A stretch of 64,000 nt of DNA from an uncultured Lachnospiraceae bacterium (GTDB lineage Bacteria > Bacillota > Clostridia > Lachnospirales > Lachnospiraceae), in the NCBI GenBank assembly GCA_947652735.1, contig CANTEG010000006.1, positions 93,904-157,903 on the forward strand, in the 5' to 3' direction. Position numbers and translations under genes: made by a program. The notes under the pieces are model-generated. The model ran no database searches. It was not told the DNA's origin and saw only the letters and a program-made list of their open reading frames with translations. Position 1 is the stretch's first letter; every line of letters begins with the position of its first letter. Shown here one piece after another: positions 57,524-64,000 of the stretch.

Positions 57524-58573
57524 ATGGCTGACTATACTTATCATGAACAAAATGAAATGCAAAATCTTGATTATATCAGAGGTATTTGTGACGAACTCCC
57601 CATTTATGTAAAACGGTTTGTACGTGGTATTCAACAGTCGAAAGCTTCACGTACACAGCTTGGCTATGTCCGGGATTTAAAAACATTTTTTGAATACATA
57701 TATGAGTCTTATGACAAACAATCGTTTGACAGCTTAAAGGACATATCTCTTGATGTTTTAAATGACATTGATTCTATGTTTATTGAGGATTACCTTGACT
57801 ATTTGCAAAAATATTCTAAAAACGGCCGTATTTACACAAACGGCAAGGCTGCAATAAAGCGTAAATTAACAAGTTTAAGAATTTTTTACGCATATTTGTA
57901 CAAGAATGACCTTGTAAGCCAAAATCCACTTGTTAAGGTTGAAATGCCCAAGATACGCGAAAAACAGATTGTCCGTATGGAACCAAATGAGGTTGCTGAA
58001 TTCCTTGATACAGTTGAATTTGGCAATCATTTAACCGATAAGCAATTACAGTTTCATTCCAAATCAAAAAACCGTGATTTAGCCCTTTTAACGCTTATGT
58101 TAAGCACAGGTATCCGTATATCGGAATGTGTCGGTTTAGATATTAAAGATGTAGATTATGATAAAATGTCAATTAAGGTTACAAGAAAAGGCGGCAAGGA
58201 AGCCATTGTATATTTTAGCGATGAGGCGGCTGAGCCTTTAGCTGTTTATATGGAGGAACGCAAGAAAATAACGCCTGAAAAAGGTCATGAAAATGCCCTG
58301 TTTTTGTCTTCCCAACGCAAACGAATAGGTGTTCGTACAGTTGAAAACATGGTTAAAAAATATTCTGCCTGTTCTGTGCCGTTAAAGCATATTACACCGC
58401 ATAAGCTCCGTAGTACCTACGGTACGTCACTTTATCAGGAAACTGGTGATATTTATCTTGTTGCTGATGTTTTGGGACATACAGATGTAAACACAACCAG
58501 GCGTCATTATGCCGATATTGACGAAAATAGGCGGAGAACTGCTAGAAATAAGGTACAACTTCGGGAAAAGTAA
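57524..58573 (+). CDS. Tyrosine recombinase (XerC/D-like)
   Basis: A 349-residue site-specific recombinase. The N-terminal SAM-like core-binding domain spans about 30-130, and the catalytic set is complete: R198 (TGIRISE), K222 (TRKGG), H293-x-x-R296 (HKLR), H319 (LGHT) and nucleophile Y329 (RRHY). TACGGAGG precedes the ATG. It could be the chromosomal Xer enzyme or the integrase of a small element; no excisionase, phage gene or flanking att repeat is seen. It lies between a surface protein gene and an ABC exporter, in the accessory part of the window. Confidence 0.88.
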   Translation: MADYTYHEQNEMQNLDYIRGICDELPIYVKRFVRGIQQSKASRTQLGYVRDLKTFFEYIYESYDKQSFDSLKDISLDVLNDIDSMFIEDYLDYLQKYSKNGRIYTNGKAAIKRKLTSLRIFYAYLYKNDLVSQNPLVKVEMPKIREKQIVRMEPNEVAEFLDTVEFGNHLTDKQLQFHSKSKNRDLALLTLMLSTGIRISECVGLDIKDVDYDKMSIKVTRKGGKEAIVYFSDEAAEPLAVYMEERKKITPEKGHENALFLSSQRKRIGVRTVENMVKKYSACSVPLKHITPHKLRSTYGTSLYQETGDIYLVADVLGHTDVNTTRRHYADIDENRRRTARNKVQLREK

Positions 58574-58596
58574 GTCAAATTGTATTTCTGGCACAT

Positions 58597-59385
58597 TTAG
58601 GCTGATATGTCCTTATTTATATATTGCATATATGCAGTAATCACACCTGAAATTGCAAATAATATACCAATCATAATCAGCTTCATGTCAATTTCAGATG
58701 TTGAAATCACAGTACTTGCATCAGCATAGGCATAAGGGGTAATGTATTTGAGAAATTTTGCCTGTGCACTTATATTACATATAAGGTTCATAAAATATAA
58801 TCCAAGTGCAAGCCCCAAACCAATGCCGATGCTTCCGTGCTTTATAAATGCTGAAATTCCAAAGCATATACATGCAATTTCAAGCTGCAAAATTAAATAA
58901 GCAATATGTAAAAGAATAAATCCCTTTATCTGAAAGCTTTCCCCAATGATTTTTGCGGAAATCAAACTTGTAAGAACAACAAAGTAATTCATAATAATGA
59001 TTTGTGTTATCACCGATAAAAGTTTTTGGGTAACGACAGATGCTCTGCTTATCGGATGTGTCAGGAGAAATTCCGCAGTACGCTCTCTCTCCTCTTTCGC
59101 CAAGGCAGATACTCCGATTAGCGCTGCAAAAAAGCCGCCGCCAATTGCAAGTATGTTTCCGCTTTCTATTCCATAAAAACCCATCAATTCTCCGAATTTC
59201 AGCTTATCCATTCCAAATGCAGCAGTAAAACCACCCATATTTGAAAAAAGATTGCTCATACTGTCCATTTCACTTTTCATTTCAGGAAATATAAGAATAC
59301 AAATTAACATCATAACCGAGATGGAACATGTCCAAATTAAAAATGATTTCGTTGACTGTCGAAGCTCTTTTATATAAATCGTCAT
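58597..59385 (-). CDS. ABC-2-type exporter permease
   Basis: A 262-residue membrane protein with six segments and the usual ABC-2 order (cytoplasmic start, large early loop, then 'LTHPISRASVV' motif between segments 2 and 3). It is coded directly after the ATPase (stop and start share one base) and works with it. It ends 24 bases from the convergent recombinase gene. Confidence 0.85.
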   Translation of the reverse strand: MTIYIKELRQSTKSFLIWTCSISVMMLICILIFPEMKSEMDSMSNLFSNMGGFTAAFGMDKLKFGELMGFYGIESGNILAIGGGFFAALIGVSALAKEERERTAEFLLTHPISRASVVTQKLLSVITQIIIMNYFVVLTSLISAKIIGESFQIKGFILLHIAYLILQLEIACICFGISAFIKHGSIGIGLGLALGLYFMNLICNISAQAKFLKYITPYAYADASTVISTSEIDMKLIMIGILFAISGVITAYMQYINKDISA

Positions 59386-60263
59386 TAGATTGTACCGTCC
59401 TTTTCATAATAATCCATAAATATTTCGTCCAAATCAGGGTCAATAATTGTGATATCATCAATCGGCATATTTGCAGCTATTGCTAGTAATTTGCGTATAT
59501 CATCAGAATAAAGAAATGTCACATAGTCTTCTCCTGTTTCCACTGACCTTATTAAAAGTTCATCAGGCACATGGTTTACCCCATGAATTGTGATACGTTT
59601 TGCACCTGTTTTAGACAGCTTTTCTACTTTATCACAGGCAACAACCTTACCATTTTTAATAATTGCCGCATTTATGCAATTTTTTTGTATTTCAGATAAA
59701 ACGTGGGACGAAAGGAAAATGGTTGCACCATCCTTATGCCGTTCCTTTAATATTTCAAAGAACTCCTTTTGAATTAATGGATCAAGACCACTTGTAGGCT
59801 CATCAAGAATATAAAGTATTGGCTTATGCTGCATTGCACATACAATTGATACTTTTTTTCTGTTGCCAAGGGAAAGCTCATCAACCTTTTTTTCAGTGTC
59901 AAGTCCAAGTCTTTCACAAAGAATTTTTGCTTCCTGATGACAATCCAATTTTCGCATGTTGGCAGAAAGGGCAATAATGTCTTTCACTTTCATTCCGTTA
60001 TAAAAATTTGCCTCAGAGGGCATGTATCCGATATTGGAAAGAATTTCCTTTTTGTACAGTTTAATGTTTTTTCCAAAGATTTTTACCTCGCCTGAGGTTT
60101 GATTAATTAAACCTAGTAAGGTTCGTATTGTAGTTGATTTTCCTGCACCGTTCGGACCGATAACGCCAAAGAAATCCCCCTCGGCAACCTCCAAGTTAAG
60201 GTTTTCTATCCCCATGCTTTTTCCATAGTATTTTGTCAGGTTGACAGCTTTAATTACATTCAT
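59385..60263 (-). CDS. ABC transporter ATP-binding protein
   Basis: A 292-residue ATPase: Walker A GPNGAGKST, signature LSLGNRKK, Walker B ILYILDEPTSG and switch His (SSHVLSE). The C-terminal extension is typical of drug or antimicrobial-peptide exporters. The start at 60263 is chosen from AAGAGGG upstream. It overlaps the tetR gene by 14 bases. Confidence 0.88.
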   Translation of the reverse strand: MNVIKAVNLTKYYGKSMGIENLNLEVAEGDFFGVIGPNGAGKSTTIRTLLGLINQTSGEVKIFGKNIKLYKKEILSNIGYMPSEANFYNGMKVKDIIALSANMRKLDCHQEAKILCERLGLDTEKKVDELSLGNRKKVSIVCAMQHKPILYILDEPTSGLDPLIQKEFFEILKERHKDGATIFLSSHVLSEIQKNCINAAIIKNGKVVACDKVEKLSKTGAKRITIHGVNHVPDELLIRSVETGEDYVTFLYSDDIRKLLAIAANMPIDDITIIDPDLDEIFMDYYEKDGTI

Positions 60264-60879
60264 TACTACCCTCTTTTCTAAGATAAATACTCTTCCAAAA
60301 TTCAATCATTTTCATAAAATCCTGCTCTGCTTCGTCCACATTTATATCGCCCTGTTGCAGTTTTTCCCATATATATCCTGCGGATGCATAATATATATCA
60401 TAATACATCATTTTAATATCCAAGTTCTCTATAAATTGGGATGCATCAATATGATACGATAAAGGATTATTTTTAAATGATGCGTATTTCTGTATGAGAT
60501 CCTGCACATCCTGGCAAACCTCAGCATCCTTTTCATAATAGCATTTTAAAGCAAAGGAAGCCAAACTTGGATATTGCTTCATCATATGAATCTTTGCCTT
60601 TATGCCGTAAGCCATTATTTCAAAAAAATCTGTCTGTTCATAACACTTACTTTCACTTAGATATTGTTCTGTTGCTTCCATTGCTTTTTTTGCAAGAAAC
60701 ATATACAATTCCCTTTTGTTGCGAAAATAATAAAACAACAGAGATTTGCTTATTCCTGCTTCAGCCGCAATATTGCTCATGGGACTTTTTTTGTACGAAT
60801 TTTGTGAAAATACTTTATATCCTGCATTAATTATGGCTAATTGCTTTTCCTGTGACAATAAAAAGAATTTATCATTCAA
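60250..60879 (-). CDS. TetR-family transcriptional regulator
   Basis: A 209-residue regulator with the N-terminal helix-turn-helix (SPMSNIAAEAGISKSLLFYYFRNK) and a ligand domain of the DUF-type C-terminus found in Firmicute TetR proteins. It is the first gene of the three-gene exporter operon and probably represses it. A 13-bp inverted repeat just upstream (60904-60933) is the likely operator. Confidence 0.88.
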   Translation of the reverse strand: MNDKFFLLSQEKQLAIINAGYKVFSQNSYKKSPMSNIAAEAGISKSLLFYYFRNKRELYMFLAKKAMEATEQYLSESKCYEQTDFFEIMAYGIKAKIHMMKQYPSLASFALKCYYEKDAEVCQDVQDLIQKYASFKNNPLSYHIDASQFIENLDIKMMYYDIYYASAGYIWEKLQQGDINVDEAEQDFMKMIEFWKSIYLRKEGSNECN

Positions 60880-60903
60880 AATAATAACCTCCGCTGACCA
60901 TTT

Positions 60904-60933
60904 CGGTCAACTATAGGTTACTATAATTGACCG
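60904..60933 (-). promoter_or_regulatory. Likely TetR operator
   Basis: CGGTCAACTATAG (60904-60916) and CTATAATTGACCG (60921-60933) form a 13-bp inverted repeat with one mismatch and a 4-base spacer. It lies 25 bases upstream of the tetR start, overlapping the probable minus-strand promoter. Confidence 0.75.
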
Positions 60934-61059
60934 ATTTTGAGAAGAGGAAATTTATTGTTAGATGTATAAAAATGTTATAATTCAAAACTCTTAGTTGCTA
61001 CGACCTTTTTAGTTTTATGTTAATCATCTAGCATGGATTGCATATAATAAGATAATGGT

Positions 61060-61080
61060 CTTTAATTCCACTATTAATAC
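61060..61080 (-). repeat. Degenerate CRISPR repeat remnant
   Basis: CTTTAATTCCACTATTAATAC matches the first part and the end of the array repeat with a central deletion. It stands one spacer length (34 bases) before the first full repeat, so it may be an eroded leader-distal unit. The region 60934-61059 otherwise shows only AT-rich sequence. Confidence 0.45.
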
Positions 61081-61114
61081 ACAAGCACGGCATATGGTAA
61101 TCTAAATGAAAGTG

Positions 61115-63952
61115 CTTTATATTCCACTTTGGTTATACATTAATAAAATCGTTATTATTGGGAAAGTTCAAATATTGTCTCTTTACATTCCACTTTGGTT
61201 ATACATTAATTAAAGTGAGTTTGCCCGTAAGGGCGGCCAGAATTAACTTTACATTCCACTTTGGTTATACATTAATCTTTTAAATTTCCGTATGCCGTGC
61301 TTGTGTAACTCTTTACATTCCACTTTGGTTATACATTAATGAGAACGGCAGTATGCTCACGTTCAACGAGTTACCTTTACATTCTACTTTGGTTATACAT
61401 TAATTTAAACTGTATCCAGCTTTACAAACTTTCGGAAAAATCTTTACATTCCACTTTGGTTATACATTAATCGATATCACAACCGTTGACACCATTCCAT
61501 TTTCAGCTTTACATTCCACTTTGGTTATACATTAATAAAATGATAAGCAAAAGTTTGCGTACATTTATAAACTTTACATTCCACTTTGGTTATACATTAA
61601 TTCTGCATTTGTCATAATCAAAACGGTCATCCTCAACTTTACATTCCACTTTGGTTATACATTAATAATTCGCAATTTTCCAACATTAAGTGGGATAATA
61701 GCTTTACATTCCACTTTGGTTATACATTAATACGTGCAAACTCTTATGAGCAGTTTAAACAGTTGACTTTACATTCCACTTTGGTTATACATTAATAACA
61801 GGAGTTACAAGACTATGACCTATCTGTTGATACTTTACATTCCACTTTGGTTATACATTAATCTTCCAGAGTATTTGCACCGACAATTTCTAAGTCTACT
61901 TTACATTCCACTTTGGTTATACATTAATTATTTCTTATCAGCCTTGCGAAAGTGTGATATCCAACTTTACATTCCACTTTGGTTATACATTAATGGAGCA
62001 GACCGCCAAAGTTAAAAATGGAAGAATTTGCTTTACATTCCACTTTGGTTATACATTAATCTGTAATATTTTGCATCTGTCAAATTGCTAAAAATCTTTA
62101 CATTCCACTTTGGTTATACATTAATCACCTCACATATTAGATTTTCTGTCCATTCCTCAACTTTACATTCCACTTTGGTTATACATTAATAAGCTTTCCC
62201 AAAGCTTCCACGCATGTTCCGATACTTTACATTCCACTTTGGTTATACATTAATGGAATTAAGCTGTAACAACACTGGTTCGGTCATTCTTTACATTCCA
62301 CTTTGGTTATACATTAATGCTTGCTTGTCTGCTTGAGCCTTGTAACAATACCAAGCTTTACATTCCACTTTGGTTATACATTAATCCTATCGAGCGTTCA
62401 AGTGTTGTTTTGCTAAAAAACTTTACATTCCACTTTGGTTATACATTAATGAGTAAGTGGCGGTACCGTCCAATACGTGAACTGCTTTACATTCCACTTT
62501 GGTTATACATTAATCATTAAATCCGTAGGGTTTGACCAGTCATAATCAGACTTTACATTCCACTTTGGTTATACATTAATTGATTACACAGAAACACAAA
62601 GCTATTCTGCTGACAACTTTACATTCCACTTTGGTTATACATTAATGATGATATGTTGCCAACTACGGTGCTATTATCTTTAACTTTACATTCCACTTTG
62701 GTTATACATTAATTTAATATACCTGATTTACCTTCCATATCTCTCGCCTTTACATTCCACTTTGGTTATACATTAATGCAAATTAACTTATCATACATTA
62801 TTAATTTTGCAACCTTTACATTCCACTTTGGTTATACATTAATCAATTTTTAACGAAAGACTGAATAAAATTTTTAACTTTACATTCCACTTTGGTTATA
62901 CATTAATGTTTACAGTTTCCGAACGTAACGCGTATAATCTATGCTTTACATTCCACTTTGGTTATACATTAATAAAAACATCAACGTTAAAAGAGCAAAA
63001 TGATATACTTTACATTCCACTTTGGTTATACATTAATTTTTTTAACAAAATCGCATTAGGTAAACGCACTGCTTTACATTCCACTTTGGTTATACATTAA
63101 TCATATTCAACACTTTTCATGTACTCGACAGGTGTTCTTTACATTCCACTTTGGTTATACATTAATCTAGTAAGACTATGAAAAACGGGATACACGATTT
63201 TACTTTACATTCCACTTTGGTTATACATTAATTAGGCGACACGGTGGTAATATGACCTCCCAGGACCTTTACATTCCACTTTGGTTATACATTAATTGTC
63301 TTTAGAGACAGACAAGGTCAAGTATTTCTGGTCTTTACATTCCACTTTGGTTATACATTAATGTGTATGGGTAACTGCTTATGCTCGAAAAGCTCTTCTT
63401 TACATTCCACTTTGGTTATACATTAATTACATTCCTTTTTCTAAATGCGAAATATGTGATACCTTTACATTCCACTTTGGTTATACATTAATGAATTATC
63501 TGAAACTTAACATGGTCGGTGTTGAAACTTTACATTCCACTTTGGTTATACATTAATGCTGACCTTTGCGATAACAATTGTGATGATTGTGAGCTTTACA
63601 TTCCACTTTGGTTATACATTAATGGAAAAATTTTAGGCTATGTAGCTGCTCTTTCAGAAACTTTACATTCCACTTTGGTTATACATTAATACAGAAAATG
63701 ACTTGACCGATAAGGATCTTAAAAACTTTACATTCCACTTTGGTTATACATTAATTAATGACGCATAAACAAAATAATGAGTATATCACCCTTTACATTC
63801 CACTTTGGTTATACATTAATTCTCATCGCCTTTATCTGTATTTTTCATTAAGTGTACTTTACATTCCACTTTGGTTATACATTAATTAACCCTACCCACG
63901 CGGTATATGCACAGCCGAAACTCTTTACATTCCATTTTGGTTATACATTAAT
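61115..63952 (-). CRISPR. CRISPR array: 44 repeats of 30 bp, 43 spacers of 34-37 bp
   Basis: The plus-strand repeat is CTTTACATTCC-ACTTTGG-TTATACATTAAT in three parts; most copies are identical. Variants: first repeat (C to T at 61120), fifth (C to T at 61385) and last (C to T at 63935). The reverse complement, ending GTGGAATGTAAAG, is close to the C. difficile type I-B repeat, which ends GTGGTATGTAAAT. I therefore place transcription on the minus strand, with an ATGTAAAG 5' handle on crRNAs. The eroded units at the left then mark the old end and the leader would lie right of the window. Spacers are all distinct within the array as read. No cas gene is present in the window. Confidence 0.95.
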
Positions 63953-64000
63953 TAATGTATAACCAAAGTGGAATGTAAAGTTTTTAAGATCCTTATCGGT
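63923..64000. repeat. Fold-back: inverted copy of a repeat-spacer unit at the array end
   Basis: Bases 63951-64000 are the exact reverse complement of 63706-63755 (20 bases of spacer 40 plus repeat 41). With repeat 44 they form a palindrome over 63923-63980 with one mismatch (T63935 opposite G63968), centred on CATTAATTAATG. The sequence thus turns back on itself. It may be a chimeric read or assembly join, or a true inversion. Confidence 0.9.

Noticed and set aside
57524-58573. A prophage or integrative element around the tyrosine recombinase
   Set aside because: No phage, conjugation or excisionase genes and no flanking direct repeats were seen; the tRNA-Leu is 57 kb away.
60934-61114. A CRISPR leader at the left flank
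   Set aside because: The region is AT-rich, but the repeat orientation and degenerate left-end units fit the trailer end better.
61815-63100. Open frames repeating a YIPLWLYIN-like peptide in the last 3 kb
   Set aside because: They are read-through of the CRISPR repeats and have no ribosome site.

Overview
The window looks like a chromosome segment of a low-GC Gram-positive bacterium of the class Clostridia, most probably family Lachnospiraceae. This rests on gene order and protein type, not on a database search. Supporting features are the AT-rich codon use, strong AGGAGG ribosome sites, a radC-mreC-mreD-PBP2-minC-minD-rodA cluster, a yggS-sepF-divIVA cluster, a DUF4321 protein, a Csp-like subtilase, a DUF2142/arnEF-like envelope cluster, and a CRISPR repeat close to the type I-B repeat of Clostridioides difficile. 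The genus cannot be fixed from the sequence.

Layout. 1-0.6 kb: a terminator, a decayed BspA-type leucine-rich-repeat fragment, and a tRNA-Leu(CAA) with its own promoter and terminator. 0.75-5.9 kb: a small membrane protein, a large Cache/HisKA/REC-REC hybrid histidine kinase, and a GH25 lysozyme with three tandem Cpl-7-like repeats. 6-23.3 kb: an almost unidirectional housekeeping run: MOP-type flippase, Csp-like subtilase, HAD phosphatase, a TetM-like GTPase fused to a Rae1/YacP-like NYN nuclease, thioredoxin, VanY-type carboxypeptidase, TPR protein, HflX, rRNA m5C methyltransferase, SDR, pseudouridine synthase, RecU and NadE, followed by a convergent TtcA-like gene. 23.4-23.9 kb: a YneA-like LysM protein whose promoter carries three LexA-box-like sites. 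24-32.7 kb: miaB-mutS-mutL-miaA-ynbB-like plus DUF4321. 32.7-41.4 kb: the elongation and division-site cluster (radC, mreC, mreD, PBP2, minC, minD, rodA, mgsA, D,D-carboxypeptidase), with no mreB. 41.5-48.1 kb: HlyD-like protein, yggS, sepF, divIVA, aroB, lspA, rluD. 48.3-53 kb: a compact lipid-linked sugar cluster. 53.3-57.1 kb: a sortase-anchored beta-helix surface protein. 57.5-60.9 kb: a tyrosine recombinase and a convergent TetR-regulated ABC exporter. 61.1-64 kb: a CRISPR array of 44 repeats and 43 spacers.

How the genes fit together. Several runs overlap or are spaced by fewer than 20 bases and read as operons: hflX-rsmF-SDR, rluA-recU-nadE, mutS-mutL, radC-mreCD-PBP2, minCD-rodA-mgsA-dac, and DegT-GNAT-GT2-EmrE-EmrE. 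The envelope theme is strong: PBP2/RodA, two D,D-carboxypeptidases, a lysozyme, a flippase, an amino-sugar transfer system and a wall-anchored protein.

The points most worth a second look are: (1) the TetM/EF-G-like GTPase fused to an NYN endonuclease; (2) the three LexA-like boxes in front of the YneA-like gene; (3) the Arn-like cluster in a Gram-positive setting; (4) the exact fold-back at the right end of the CRISPR array, where 50 bases are the perfect reverse complement of an upstream repeat-spacer unit; and (5) the Asp-to-Glu change in methylglyoxal synthase. No cas gene lies in the window. I did not find a complete defence system or other wholly new system; the fusion GTPase is the nearest candidate.
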